DNA of 51,285 bases from an uncultured Cytophagales bacterium (GCA_937136415.1 CAKZOK010000062.1:1-51285), one strand, 5' to 3'; counted from the stretch's first letter, positions 16,233 through 26,180 are shown. Notes: a model not told the origin generated them from the sequence alone. Made by a program: numbers and translations.

Positions 16233-16571
16233 ATGAATCAAGTAGAAGAATTTAATATCTATCGCAACAAAATGAATCAAAAAATTTTGGCTGCTGATAA
16301 TAAAGTATTAAAACGTATTTTTAATTTGGATACGAATGCCTTTGCAGAAGGAACATTAGATACAAAAACAAAGGAACTTATTGGGCTTACTTGTTCGATG
16401 GTTTTGCGCTGTGATGATTGCATAAAATATCATTTAGGCAAAGCAAAAGAAACTGGCATTTCGGACGAACAAATCATTGAAGCAATGGCAATCGCTAACC
16501 TTGTAGGAGGAACGATTGTTATTCCACATCTTAGAAAGGCAATGGAATATTTGGAAGAATTAAATAAATAA
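16233..16571 (+). CDS. AhpD-like carboxymuconolactone decarboxylase family protein
   Basis: A 112-residue all-helical protein with the AhpD-type active site C60-D-D-C63 followed by H67 (CDDCIKYHLGKA). Family members with this CxxC plus His are peroxidase or disulfide-relay proteins, in contrast to the true decarboxylase lacking the pair. The rest (DEQIIEAMAIANLVGG, IPHLRKAMEYLEE) fits throughout, and length is normal for the single-domain form. ATG start at 16233. A direct repeat lies just upstream. No adjacent ahpC or regulator gene is seen, so the electron partner is unknown. Confidence 0.88.
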   Translation: MNQVEEFNIYRNKMNQKILAADNKVLKRIFNLDTNAFAEGTLDTKTKELIGLTCSMVLRCDDCIKYHLGKAKETGISDEQIIEAMAIANLVGGTIVIPHLRKAMEYLEELNK

Positions 16572-16648
16572 TTTTATTATTCTGCTTAGAACAAAACCCA
16601 TTTTTGAAGGTTAATTTTACAAAGTGGTTTTTTTAGACAAAATTATAT

Positions 16649-17362
16649 ATGAAAAAAAAAGTTCTCAATTTTACTTATTTTTTTTGGTTTTTCTTGTTTT
16701 TATTTGCTATTCCTGTTAGCTGTGGACTTTTTTCAGAGGGAATATTAAAGTTGTTTTTTCTAAAAAATCAATATATCCTTTCATTTTTTCAGAACGGAAA
16801 ATTAGATTATGGTTTGCCTTATCATATTTCGTTGCTCTTGAGTTTGCCAACAACTATGTTAGTGATTATTTTTTTAAAAAAGCGTTTTATGCTTTATAAT
16901 TTGGAGAAAAATAATAGAAGCACTCTTTTTTGGATAGTAAGTGCTTGTTATTTATTGACCCAACATATTCAGATGTATTTTTTTGAAAAATGGTGGAAAT
17001 ATGACAATTACAGCCGTCTTAAAAGCCTTGATATTGATTTATTAGAAAATGTTCTTGCCGAATATAGCCATCTTTACATCTATATTTTACCTCATTTATT
17101 GAATGCTTTTTTTATCTTTTTTGCTATTCAAATTCTGATTTGGATTTCAGATATTGAAGAAAACTTTAAGTGTGTTCGTCTTATTCTAAGACGTGTGTTT
17201 TTTTCTAAAGAAGAGCTAGAAAAAGTAATTGATTATAAAATAGAAGTTCCATTAAACAAACAAGAGTTGTTTGAGTACCAAAAAGAAATTTTTTTGGGTC
17301 AAAAAAAACTTTTTACCTATTCTGATTTCAAAGAATTTCAGAATAAAGTACAATTCGAATAG
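16649..17362 (+). CDS. Integral membrane protein of unknown function
   Basis: A 237-residue protein I do not recognise. It has about four hydrophobic segments, near residues 8-27, 57-75, 90-108 and 142-168. The C-terminal 65 residues are soluble and charged (from about 175, KCVRLILRR, then a Lys/Glu-rich stretch ending KEFQNKVQFE), probably cytoplasmic by the positive-inside rule. No enzyme motifs or Cys pairs are seen. It begins with ATG at 16649, 77 bp after the AhpD-like gene and on the same strand. The large sensor phosphatase gene follows 191 bp later. Confidence 0.6.
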   Translation: MKKKVLNFTYFFWFFLFLFAIPVSCGLFSEGILKLFFLKNQYILSFFQNGKLDYGLPYHISLLLSLPTTMLVIIFLKKRFMLYNLEKNNRSTLFWIVSACYLLTQHIQMYFFEKWWKYDNYSRLKSLDIDLLENVLAEYSHLYIYILPHLLNAFFIFFAIQILIWISDIEENFKCVRLILRRVFFSKEELEKVIDYKIEVPLNKQELFEYQKEIFLGQKKLFTYSDFKEFQNKVQFE

Positions 17363-17553
17363 TAACCTATGAAGCAATAAAAATATTATTGCTTATTATA
17401 TCTCTAAAATGAAAACTTATTTTACCTACTCAAAATTATTTAGTATATTGGCTTTGTATTTTAATAATTTTCTATCTATCAAATATTAAATCATTTCTAA
17501 TTTCTTTTTTACCTTTTCCCCATAAAAAAGAATCTCTCTTATAATTTTTTTAC

Positions 17554-20500
17554 ATGCTTAATTCAAATACCTTAAAATATACTTTTGGAGGTTTATTATT
17601 TGGTTTATTTTTCCCTGTTTTGTCTTGGTTAATTGATGCTCTTTTTGTTAGAGAACTTGCTTTTAATTGGGATACAATAATTCAATTACATACTCTTAAC
17701 CCAATTCATTTTGTAATTGATTCTGCTCCTTTTATTGTAGCTGGTACTTTTGCTGCCGTGGGATTTTATATTGATAAAATCAAACAAAATCAAAATAAAA
17801 AAATTATAGATTCAAAAGATTCAAAACAATACTCTACAGAAAACAAGGCTATTCTCAAAAAACTGCGTATTGGAAATATCCTTACTCCTATTATTGTCAG
17901 CTTTCTTCTTTTATGTAGTTATTGGGTAATACATAATTTTCTTTCTGAACAACAAAGTAATGCTGCAATCATTAATACCTCTGGCAAACAACGTATGTTA
18001 AGTCAAAAGATAAGTAAAAACGCCTTGTATCTAAGCATTACAAAAAATAAAGAACGAATAGGTTATGTAAATACTTTAAATAAAAAAATAAAAGAATTTG
18101 AAACAGCACAAAGAAACCTAATTAGTAAAGAAAATACATTGAGATTTAACTCTACACAAATTATTTCCTTATATGATTCATTAAACCCATATTATAATGG
18201 GATTTTGGCTGGTGTGGAAGAGCTTTTGGAAGCTAATCAAATTACCAATATTGAAGAAAGAAAGGTAAGCCTAGATGATGCCATTCAAAAAATAAAGCGC
18301 AATGAACAAGCTTTTTTTCCTATAATGAATCAGATTGTAAAACAATATGAAAAAGAAGCAAATAAAAAAATTGGAAGAATAAAAATCATTCAACTTATTA
18401 TTGTTATTATTTTATCTTTATTTTTTATACTATCTGCTATTCTTGGGTTTAGTTCTATGATAGATAGAGTAAAAACAGCATTTTTGAATGTAGAAGTAGC
18501 AAGCAATCTCTTAGAAAAAAACAATAAAGAACTACAAGTCTCTGAAGAAGAACTCAGAAAAAATACTACACGTCTAAAAAGCACAAATGAATACCTGAGC
18601 CGAACCCAACAAGAGCTTGCCACTTATATCCGAAGAGTTACAGAAGCAAAAAAAATGGCAAAACTCGCCGTTTATGAAGTGCATTTGAAGGAAAATGAAA
18701 TTGTTCATACTGACTTGCTTAATGAGCTTTTAAAGATTAATAGTGATAAAGAAATTACAGTGGCTTTATTAGAAAATTATATCCACATTGAGGATTATAA
18801 AATAGTCATGGAAAGCCAACAAAAAAGCATAAAAGAAAAAGAAAGTACTTTTTATCGTTTTAGATTAAAAACAGAAGGCTATAATGATTGGCAATGGTTT
18901 GAAGGAACAACTCAATGTGTTCTAAATAGAAAAGGTGAAGTTTGGTATATTATTAATAGCCTACAAGACATTACAGACACAGTAAAACAAGAACAAGAAA
19001 TAGCTAAATTACTTGAAGAAGTAAATTTTCAAAATCAAGAATTACAAGCCTCTGCTGAAGAATTACGCCAAAATTCAGAGCAATTACAAAAAACAAATGA
19101 TAATCTTTTTGTTGCACAAAGAGAAGTAGAAGAAAAAACACGTCTTTTATCTCGTGCAGAACAACTCTCTCAAATTGGTAGCTTTGAAATTGGCACTCAG
19201 AACCTAATGTTCAGCCATTCTGAAAATCTGTCTAATATTTATGAACTGCCTGAAGAAGAAATAACAGATATAAAAGCACATCAAAGATATTATAGAAGAG
19301 AAGAAGGAGAAAAAATACAACAAAGTTTTGCTAAACTATTAAGAGGAGAAGAAAATAGTTTTTCTCTTACAGGGCATTTTACTCCTCCTAATCAGACCAA
19401 AGAAAAAGTAATAAAAATAGAAGCAACTTTAATCAGAGATTCGGCACAAAACCCAGAAAGAATACTAGGTGTTGTACAAGATGTTACTCTAATTACTTTA
19501 CAAAAGATTTCTTTAAAGCAATCTCAAAAACAGTTAGAATCTCTTAGTAATAATTTACAAGGAATCATGTATCGTGCTTTAATAGATAAAAACTGGACAA
19601 TGAAGTTTATCTCTAGAGGTGTAGAACGGATTACAGGATATGCTGTTTCTGATTTCTTAGATAATAAAGTACGTTCTTTTGCTAGTATTATTCACCCTGA
19701 AGATAATTTTATTGATGTTGAAATAAATCAAGCTATTGAAACAAAACAGCCTTATAAAATAGAGTATCGTCTTATCCATCAAAACGGTTCGATTATTTGG
19801 GTAGAAGAAACTGGGCAAGTAATGGAGGATAAAATAAATAATATAAACTATCTTGATGGTGTATTGATGGATATTACACAGAGAAAGCACACAGAAAAAG
19901 TCATTGATGCACAAACAAAAAAACTTTTAGAATCTCAAAAAGAATTAGAAGAACAACAGCAAATGCTGTCTGACGCTGAAAAAATGGCCAAAATAGGAAG
20001 TTATATTTGGAATCTTCAAACTAGAGAAATCAAACATTCAGAAAATCTTCCTACTATTTATGGCTTAGAAAAAGATACAATAATAAATCAAATTATTTTT
20101 GATGCTATTATTCACCCAGAAGAAAGAGAAACTCATCAAAGAAAGATTGCAGAAGCTATAATGAATGGAGAAAGAGAAGTTTTTACGACTTATAGAGCCA
20201 AACCTCCTCATTTATCAAAAAATTATTGGAGAAACTATCGTACCTACTCTATCATAAACTATAACGAGCAAGGTGAGCCCATAACACTCATAGGAACAGC
20301 ACAAGATATTAGCGAAGAAGTCGCACAACAACAAATGCAACAAGAACTTCTAAGTTATGTAAAAGATAACAAAGATAATCTAGAAGAATCACAACGCATA
20401 GCTCAAATAGTAAGCTATGATATGGATATTCACACAAAAAAAATAGAGTGGTCGGATAGTTTTGATAAAGTATTTGAAGTAGAAAATTATCAAATACCAC

Positions 20501-21564
20501 AAGATACACAAACATTTCAAGAATGGATAGAAGATATCGACTTACACAGACTCAATGAATCTTGGGCAGAAGCAGTTGCACAAAAAAAAGAATTTAATGC
20601 TATTTATAGAATCAAAACACCAAATCAAAAGTTAGTTTATGTAAGAGAAAGAGGATACCCTATTTTTGATGACACTGAAAATTTCACCAAAATGAAAGGT
20701 ACTATTCAAGACATCACAAATGCAGAGTTGGCAAGACAAAAACTTGAAAAAACATCTGATAAGTTAGAAACACAGAATACAAACTTGTTGGCAAGTATCA
20801 ATTATGCACAACGTATTCAGTCGGCTATGTTAGGAGGAACACAAGACCTAAAAAAAATATTTAAAGATGCTTTTGTATTCTTCGAACCAAAAGATATCGT
20901 TTCTGGAGATTTTTATTGGTACAATGAAATAGGAACACGAAAAATTGCAATCGTTGGAGATTGTACAGGACACGGAGTACCAGGTGCATTCATGTCTTTA
21001 CTTGGGACAACTCTCTTAAATGAAGTAATTTTACAAAGACAAGTAACTACACCTAGCAAAATATTAGATTTTATACAAACTGAAATTAGAAAAATATTAA
21101 AACAAGATACTACTGGAAATCGTGATGGAATGGATATGGCAGTTGTTATTGTTGATACCTCTGTTGGAATGATGGAATTTGCAGGAGCAAAAAACCCTCT
21201 TATTTATATAAATAAAAAACAAAAAAACAGTGGTGGAATAGATACAGATTTAAAAATAATAAAGGGAGATATACACCCTATTGGAGGAAGAAGCGAACGA
21301 AATATGAATGCTAAATATACTAATCACAGTATAGACATCAAAAATATAGAAGCAATATATATTTATTCCGATGGCTACCAAGACCAATTTGGAGGAGAAA
21401 GAGGACGAAAGTTCATGTCTAATAAATTTAGAGAACTTTTATACAATACACATAATACATCAATGCATCGTCAGCGTGTTGCTCTCAAAAGAAATCTAAT
21501 GAACTGGATGGGTACAGAATATGAACAAGTAGATGATATTTGTGTAATGGGAATTACCATATAA
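17554..21564 (+). CDS. Membrane sensor with PilJ-like domain, several PAS domains and SpoIIE phosphatase
   Basis: A 1336-residue signalling protein. The N-terminus has hydrophobic segments near 9-30, 50-73 and 108-128, then a periplasmic four-helix sensor (about 130-275) opening with NTSGKQRMLSQKISK, the signature of the PilJ/NarX-like type IV pili sensor domain, and a final membrane segment near 281-305. A coiled coil (about 315-370) leads to about five PAS domains (near 375-480, 540-645, 660-780, 800-925, 940-1055), some with the PAC sequence pattern (DGVLMDITQRK, VRERGYPIFDDT). The C-terminal 250 residues are a PP2C/SpoIIE Ser/Thr phosphatase: VSGDFYWYNE, VGDCTGHGVPGAFM and YIYSDGYQDQFGG supply the metal-binding Asp residues. 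It probably dephosphorylates an anti-sigma antagonist or similar partner. No such partner is adjacent. ATG start at 17554. Confidence 0.9.
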   Translation: MLNSNTLKYTFGGLLFGLFFPVLSWLIDALFVRELAFNWDTIIQLHTLNPIHFVIDSAPFIVAGTFAAVGFYIDKIKQNQNKKIIDSKDSKQYSTENKAILKKLRIGNILTPIIVSFLLLCSYWVIHNFLSEQQSNAAIINTSGKQRMLSQKISKNALYLSITKNKERIGYVNTLNKKIKEFETAQRNLISKENTLRFNSTQIISLYDSLNPYYNGILAGVEELLEANQITNIEERKVSLDDAIQKIKRNEQAFFPIMNQIVKQYEKEANKKIGRIKIIQLIIVIILSLFFILSAILGFSSMIDRVKTAFLNVEVASNLLEKNNKELQVSEEELRKNTTRLKSTNEYLSRTQQELATYIRRVTEAKKMAKLAVYEVHLKENEIVHTDLLNELLKINSDKEITVALLENYIHIEDYKIVMESQQKSIKEKESTFYRFRLKTEGYNDWQWFEGTTQCVLNRKGEVWYIINSLQDITDTVKQEQEIAKLLEEVNFQNQELQASAEELRQNSEQLQKTNDNLFVAQREVEEKTRLLSRAEQLSQIGSFEIGTQNLMFSHSENLSNIYELPEEEITDIKAHQRYYRREEGEKIQQSFAKLLRGEENSFSLTGHFTPPNQTKEKVIKIEATLIRDSAQNPERILGVVQDVTLITLQKISLKQSQKQLESLSNNLQGIMYRALIDKNWTMKFISRGVERITGYAVSDFLDNKVRSFASIIHPEDNFIDVEINQAIETKQPYKIEYRLIHQNGSIIWVEETGQVMEDKINNINYLDGVLMDITQRKHTEKVIDAQTKKLLESQKELEEQQQMLSDAEKMAKIGSYIWNLQTREIKHSENLPTIYGLEKDTIINQIIFDAIIHPEERETHQRKIAEAIMNGEREVFTTYRAKPPHLSKNYWRNYRTYSIINYNEQGEPITLIGTAQDISEEVAQQQMQQELLSYVKDNKDNLEESQRIAQIVSYDMDIHTKKIEWSDSFDKVFEVENYQIPQDTQTFQEWIEDIDLHRLNESWAEAVAQKKEFNAIYRIKTPNQKLVYVRERGYPIFDDTENFTKMKGTIQDITNAELARQKLEKTSDKLETQNTNLLASINYAQRIQSAMLGGTQDLKKIFKDAFVFFEPKDIVSGDFYWYNEIGTRKIAIVGDCTGHGVPGAFMSLLGTTLLNEVILQRQVTTPSKILDFIQTEIRKILKQDTTGNRDGMDMAVVIVDTSVGMMEFAGAKNPLIYINKKQKNSGGIDTDLKIIKGDIHPIGGRSERNMNAKYTNHSIDIKNIEAIYIYSDGYQDQFGGERGRKFMSNKFRELLYNTHNTSMHRQRVALKRNLMNWMGTEYEQVDDICVMGITI

Positions 21565-21872
21565 TCAATTACAAAACCTCCTTCTTTGGCTTTGAATTAA
21601 TACTCTTAAAAGAAGTATTTTGATATTATTATTAACTTCTGCCTACCAATGATTCTGACTAGCTTTAAAAATTCTTCTCTTATTTTTATTTTTCATTATA
21701 AAATAACCCTAATAACGTTTAATATAAAATTGCGCTTTTAAAGAAGATAATGTATATTCGCAGTTAGATTTTCACACACTCCAAACAATTTTCTTAAATT
21801 ATTCCTTAGTATAATTAATTTTTAGAAAAGGAATTATACATTTTTTTTATTCGTTATTATCAATCTCTTTAT
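21565..21872. other. Intergenic region upstream of etfB
   Basis: This 308-bp stretch holds the probable etfB promoter at 21730-21760 and no convincing open frame. I see no strong hairpin terminator after the sensor phosphatase gene. Confidence 0.5.
21730..21760 (+). promoter_or_regulatory. Probable etfBA promoter
   Basis: TTG at 21730-21732, a 20-bp gap, then TATATTCG at 21753-21760, one mismatch from TAnnTTTG. Transcription would begin near 21767, about 105 bp before the etfB start. Confidence 0.45.
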
Positions 21873-22604
21873 ATGAATATATTAGTTTGCATTTGTCATG
21901 TACCTGACACAACAACCAAAATCAAATTTACAGGTACAGAATTAGACAAAAATGGTGTACAGTTTATTATTGGTCCTTATGATGATTACGCTCTTGCTCG
22001 TGCCGTCGAACTCAAAGAGGCAAGCAAAGGAAAACTTACCGTCTTGAATGTAGGAGAAGCTGATACAGAACCTACTATCCGTAAAGCCTTGGCAATTGGA
22101 GCAGATAATGCTGTTCGTATCAATGCACACCCAAAAGATGCTTATTTTGTAGCCGAACAAATCGCAGCCTATGCAAAAGACAAAAATTTTGATATGATTT
22201 TGATGGGACGTGAAGCCAGTGATTATAATGGTGGACAAGTTCACGGAATGGTTGCCGAAATGTTAGATATGCCTTGTATTGTACCTTGTATGACACTAGA
22301 GGTAGAAGGAAATACTGCCAAAATGGGGCGTGAAATTGAAGGTGGAAAAGAATATGTAGAATGTGAAATGCCATTTGTTGCAGGGTGTCAAGAGCCTATC
22401 GCAGAATGGAAAATTCCAAATATGCGTGGAATTATGATGGCTCGTAAAAAACCCCTAGAAGTAATAGAACCAACCTCACAATCAGCTCCAACAGAAGTAA
22501 TGGCTTATCAGCTTCCTGCCGAACGTGGAAATGTAAAAATGATTGATGCTGATAATATGGACGAACTTGTTCGCCTATTAAAAGAAGAAGCAAAAGTACT
22601 TTAA
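21873..22604 (+). CDS. etfB: Electron transfer flavoprotein subunit beta
   Basis: A 243-residue ETF beta subunit. With EtfA it forms a heterodimer carrying FAD and AMP that takes electrons from acyl-CoA dehydrogenases and passes them to the respiratory chain. Family motifs are MNILVCICHVPDTTTKI at the N-terminus, YDDYALARAVELKE (about 37-50), the AMP-loop region MGREASDYNGGQVHGMVAEML (split here as MGREASDYNGG plus QVHGMVAEML, near 110-130), and ARKKPLEVI near the C-terminus. Length is normal. ATG start at 21873. etfA lies 154 bp downstream on the same strand, and the two presumably form one operon. Confidence 0.95.
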   Translation: MNILVCICHVPDTTTKIKFTGTELDKNGVQFIIGPYDDYALARAVELKEASKGKLTVLNVGEADTEPTIRKALAIGADNAVRINAHPKDAYFVAEQIAAYAKDKNFDMILMGREASDYNGGQVHGMVAEMLDMPCIVPCMTLEVEGNTAKMGREIEGGKEYVECEMPFVAGCQEPIAEWKIPNMRGIMMARKKPLEVIEPTSQSAPTEVMAYQLPAERGNVKMIDADNMDELVRLLKEEAKVL

Positions 22605-22758
22605 ATCAATTACGGATTACGGAAAATTAAATCTTATTATTATACAAGAACAAATAATTTTTCATAATTTCTAATTGAGTTTATTCTCTACCATTGCTCG
22701 TCTTTTCACGAGTGATATACGCATAAAAATAGAATTTAAAAAATAAACAAATAAAACG

Positions 22759-23715
22759 ATGTCAGTTTTAGTATATATAGAAGCAGATAATAATGCAGTA
22801 AAAAAATCTTCGTTAGAAGCCTTAACTTATGCAGCCAAAATGAATGCAGGTGATGTAACTGCTTTGGTTACAGATAAAGCAGAAAACTTAGAAGAACTTG
22901 GAAAATATGGTGTCAAAACTGTTTTGCAAGTAAATGATGAAAAACTTTCGACTCGTCCTGTAAGTGCTATTGCAAGTGCTATTGCAGGAGCTGCACAAAA
23001 AGTAGGCGCAAATGCAGTCGTAATGTCACGTTCTTCTACCGTTGATGCTGCAGCTCCACGAGTAGGCGTAAAAATGAAAGCAACAGTAGCTTCAAATGTA
23101 GTCGCTCTTCCTCAAAATGAAAATGGTTTTGTAGTTCGTAGAGGTGTTTTTACAGGAAAAGCATTCGCAGATACAAAATTAGAAGGCGAAAACAAAATAC
23201 TTACAATAGCTAAAAATGCTCTTGCAGTAGATGATTCTTTAAGTGGTTCTGCTACTGTAGAGGCATTTGTTCCAGAGTTTGGAGCTAAAGATTTTGCAAT
23301 CAAAGTAACAGATGTAAAAAAACAAGAAGGCGATATTTTATTACCAGAAGCTGATTTGGTAGTTTCAGCAGGACGTGGAATGAAAGGCCCTGAAAATTGG
23401 GAAATGATTGAAAATTTGGCTAATAAATTGGGAGCTGCAACAGCTTGTTCGAAGCCTGTTTCAGATATGGACTGGAGACCTCACCACGAACATGTAGGTC
23501 AGACAGGAATTAAAGTTGCTCCTTCTTTATATATTGCTATCGGTATTTCAGGTGCAATTCAGCATTTAGCAGGCGTAAACTCTTCTAAAACTATTGTTGT
23601 AATCAATAAAGATTCGGAAGCTCCTTTCTTCAAATCAGCAGATTATGGTATTGTTGGAGATGCTTTTGATGTCGTTCCAAAACTTACAGAGGCTTTAGAA
23701 AAAGCAGGAATATAA
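22759..23715 (+). CDS. etfA: Electron transfer flavoprotein subunit alpha
   Basis: A 318-residue ETF alpha subunit, partner of EtfB in beta-oxidation and amino-acid catabolic electron transfer. The C-terminal FAD-binding domain is fully recognisable: VSAGRGMKGPENWEMIE (about 202-218), the ACSKPVSDMDWRP segment with the flavin-contacting Arg, GQTGIKVAPSLYIAIGISG (254-272) and the closing VINKDSEAPFFKSADYGI (about 284-301). Length is typical for the bacterial form. ATG start at 22759. The intergenic gap from etfB contains a copy of a dispersed AT-rich sequence. The gene ends in a strong terminator at 23735. Confidence 0.95.
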   Translation: MSVLVYIEADNNAVKKSSLEALTYAAKMNAGDVTALVTDKAENLEELGKYGVKTVLQVNDEKLSTRPVSAIASAIAGAAQKVGANAVVMSRSSTVDAAAPRVGVKMKATVASNVVALPQNENGFVVRRGVFTGKAFADTKLEGENKILTIAKNALAVDDSLSGSATVEAFVPEFGAKDFAIKVTDVKKQEGDILLPEADLVVSAGRGMKGPENWEMIENLANKLGAATACSKPVSDMDWRPHHEHVGQTGIKVAPSLYIAIGISGAIQHLAGVNSSKTIVVINKDSEAPFFKSADYGIVGDAFDVVPKLTEALEKAGI

Positions 23716-23734
23716 ACTCTTCTTTTCTCAAAAT

Positions 23735-23771
23735 AAAAAACGCTTTACATTAAAAATGTAAAGCGTTTTTT
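23735..23771. terminator. Bidirectional terminator between etfA and the RlpA-like gene
   Basis: AAAAAACGCTTTACAT (23735-23750) pairs perfectly with ATGTAAAGCGTTTTTT (23756-23771) around a five-base loop; the A/T runs serve both convergent genes. This is the clearest terminator in the window. Confidence 0.9.
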
Positions 23772-23802
23772 TATGTAATAAAGTTCATTAATCATCTTAT
23801 TT

Positions 23803-24210
23803 CTAGTCATATTCTATTTTTACTTCGGTAAGCCCATCACGAACAAAACCTAGCATTTCTGCACCTTTTCGTGTTACATCTATGACTCTTCCTGCCTTGA
23901 AAGGTCCTCTATCATTTATTCGTACTCTGATTTTCTTTTGATTTTTCAGATTTGTAACCGTTACCATCGTACCAAAAGGAAGTGTTCGGTGTGCTGCAGT
24001 CAAGAGTTTTTGCCTGAATTTTTCGCCACTCGCTGTTGGTCTTCCTTCATATTTATCTGCATAATAAGATGCAATTCCTGTTTCAGAATGCTTTCCTGTT
24101 TTGCCTGTATTTTCAAAAGAGTCTTTTTTCTTTCCAAAAAGTGATGTACAAGAAGATGAAACAACAACTAGAGAAAGAAATAAGAAAATTATTTTTACTT
24201 TAAATTTCAT
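23803..24210 (-). CDS. RlpA-like double-psi beta-barrel lipoprotein
   Basis: A 135-residue lipoprotein with a short signal peptide and lipidation Cys near residue 21 (VVSSSC). The rest is a single RlpA double-psi beta-barrel: GIASYYADKYEGRPTASGE (about 45-63), LTAAHRTLPFGTMVTVTN and RVRINDRGPFKAGRVIDVT, with the family's catalytic-type Asp in INDRGPF. Family members in Pseudomonas are septal lytic transglycosylases acting on glycan lacking peptide stems. There is no SPOR domain, so recruitment to the septum must be by other means, if it occurs. ATG start at 24210. It is convergent with etfA and divergent from the subtilase gene. Confidence 0.9.
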   Translation of the reverse strand: MKFKVKIIFLFLSLVVVSSSCTSLFGKKKDSFENTGKTGKHSETGIASYYADKYEGRPTASGEKFRQKLLTAAHRTLPFGTMVTVTNLKNQKKIRVRINDRGPFKAGRVIDVTRKGAEMLGFVRDGLTEVKIEYD

Positions 24211-24437
24211 ATTATTTTAAAATGTTTGGGTAACGAAGCTACAAAGTATTATCAAGAAGTACAAATTCATATTTTATACCAAAGAGCAACTTAAATAAAA
24301 TAAATTAGCTAAACTTTGCACCCACAAAATCCGTTAAATTAGCAAATCGTTTTGTGATTACTAAAAAAAATTGTATTTTTAATTATAAGACAATCAATTT
24401 GTAATCTATTTTCATTCTCAAAATAAATTAATTCTCT

Positions 24438-26042
24438 ATGGAAAATTTCTTGTATCCTTTGGCTTATGGTGGGCTTCTGCTCTCGGCTGCCGTTTATTTC
24501 TTTTTAAAAGAACACAAACATGCAGCAGGGTTTGCAAAAACTGGCTTTTTTGCTTCTTCATTTTTATATATTGTATCATTGTTTTTCAATAAACATGGAC
24601 TTCCATTTGATATTTTGGGAATTCTTGCTCCTGATTTAGCAATCTTTACTATCGTAACATTAATTTTTAATCGCCTCGCATCTGGTTCAAAAATTCTTTA
24701 TTTTACTGTCCTTGCAATCATTGTAGGACTAAAATTATTCCTTTTCGATACAAGCAAAGAAGCTATTGTAAATTATGTTGAAAATGATTTTACTTGTTCG
24801 ACAGAATCAAATGAAGCACAAAACATTGTTGGAGATAAAGAAACAGCTACTTTGCCTTCTAATCTTGATGCAAATGGCGAACTTCTTTTAGATTTGAATC
24901 TAAAAAATAAAGATGCTATTGTTCCTGTTTTAGAAAAATATAATATCAAAATGCGCAGAGCATTTCCAAACTTACAACACGATGAGTATTCTGAATTAGA
25001 AGAATATTATGTATTGAATATTCCTACTTTTCAATTAAAAAATATTGATGTAATTGTTGGCGAACTCAAAAACTCAGGCGCAATAGATTACCTAGAAAAC
25101 AATGAAATCTTAGAACTTCCTCAAAACCCTACTACTTCGTTTGATGTAGAGGCAAACAAACCTTCTTTTGGAATTAATGACCCAAATCTAAAAGACCTTT
25201 GGGGATTTGAAAAAATGGGAGTTGCTCAAATGTATGCTACTTTGAAAGAACAAAAACCTACCAAAAAAGCCAAAATTGTTATTTTGGATACAGGTGTAGA
25301 AGCTGACCACGAAGATATTAGCTCAAACTACCTTTCTCTTGAAAAGAAAAGTAATTATGACAAATTAGGACACGGAACACACTGTGCAGGAATTGCTGCT
25401 GCAGTTACCAATAATGGAAAAGGAATTGCTTCTTTTTCTCCAAACTCTGAATTTGTAAGTGTTTCTAGCATCAAAGTTTTGAATGATAGTGGTTTTGGTT
25501 CACAAGAAACCGTTTTGGCAGGAATTATTAAAGCAGCCGATGCAGGAGCAGATGTAATTTCACTTTCTTTGGGAGGACCTTCGAATGATGCGCACCAAAA
25601 AGCCTACTCAGAAGCTGTAAAATATGCAAATAAAGCAGGCGCAATCGTAGTGGTCGCAGCAGGAAACTCTAACAAAAATGCAAAGAATTTTTCTCCAGCA
25701 AATGCACAAGGCGTAATTACTGTTTCGGCTATTTCGCCAGATTTGAGTATCGCTCCTTTTTCTAATCATGTACAGGATATGGAAATGGGAATTGCAGCTC
25801 CAGGGGTTAAGATTTTTTCTACATATCCAAAGGGAAGATACAAATTTTTGAACGGTACTTCGATGGCAACACCATATGTAGCTGGTCTTTTGGGAGTAAT
25901 GAAAGCATTAAATCCAGAATTAGACACAAAAACAGCTTATGAAATACTAAAATCAACGGGAAAAAAGTTAGAAGCTGGCGAAAAAGCAGGTAACTTTATT
26001 CAAGCTGATAAAGCAATTAGTGCTGTTTTGGAAAAAGAATAA
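24438..26042 (+). CDS. Membrane-anchored subtilisin-like serine protease (S8)
   Basis: A 534-residue protein with an unusual N-terminus: about four hydrophobic segments near 5-22, 34-50, 58-78 and 86-103 instead of a cleavable signal. An I9-like inhibitory prodomain region follows (about 145-228, ending DYLENNEILELP). The catalytic domain has the complete set of S8 residues: D284 in VILDTGVEADH, H312 in GHGTHCAG, oxyanion N410 in VVAAGNS and S475 in NGTSMATPYVAG. There is no C-terminal secretion (T9SS) domain; the protein ends soon after the subtilase fold. The prodomain and protease could face the periplasm or, less likely, the cytoplasm. ATG start at 24438. A strong terminator follows at 26144. 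Confidence 0.9.
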   Translation: MENFLYPLAYGGLLLSAAVYFFLKEHKHAAGFAKTGFFASSFLYIVSLFFNKHGLPFDILGILAPDLAIFTIVTLIFNRLASGSKILYFTVLAIIVGLKLFLFDTSKEAIVNYVENDFTCSTESNEAQNIVGDKETATLPSNLDANGELLLDLNLKNKDAIVPVLEKYNIKMRRAFPNLQHDEYSELEEYYVLNIPTFQLKNIDVIVGELKNSGAIDYLENNEILELPQNPTTSFDVEANKPSFGINDPNLKDLWGFEKMGVAQMYATLKEQKPTKKAKIVILDTGVEADHEDISSNYLSLEKKSNYDKLGHGTHCAGIAAAVTNNGKGIASFSPNSEFVSVSSIKVLNDSGFGSQETVLAGIIKAADAGADVISLSLGGPSNDAHQKAYSEAVKYANKAGAIVVVAAGNSNKNAKNFSPANAQGVITVSAISPDLSIAPFSNHVQDMEMGIAAPGVKIFSTYPKGRYKFLNGTSMATPYVAGLLGVMKALNPELDTKTAYEILKSTGKKLEAGEKAGNFIQADKAISAVLEKE

Positions 26043-26143
26043 GTTTGGTTTTATGTCGTTGATGGGGATACCAACAATGACAAAGTTTGTTCTGTTCCTT
26101 AAAACTGAATAAACATAAAAAATTAACTTTGATAACCTTTATT

Positions 26144-26180
26144 AAAAGCCTATTCAATTTTTATGATTGAATAGGCTTTT
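26144..26180 (+). terminator. Terminator after the subtilase gene
   Basis: AAAAGCCTATTCAAT (26144-26158) pairs perfectly over 15 bp with ATTGAATAGGCTTTT (26166-26180), followed by further T residues. It lies about 100 bp after the protease stop. Confidence 0.85.
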
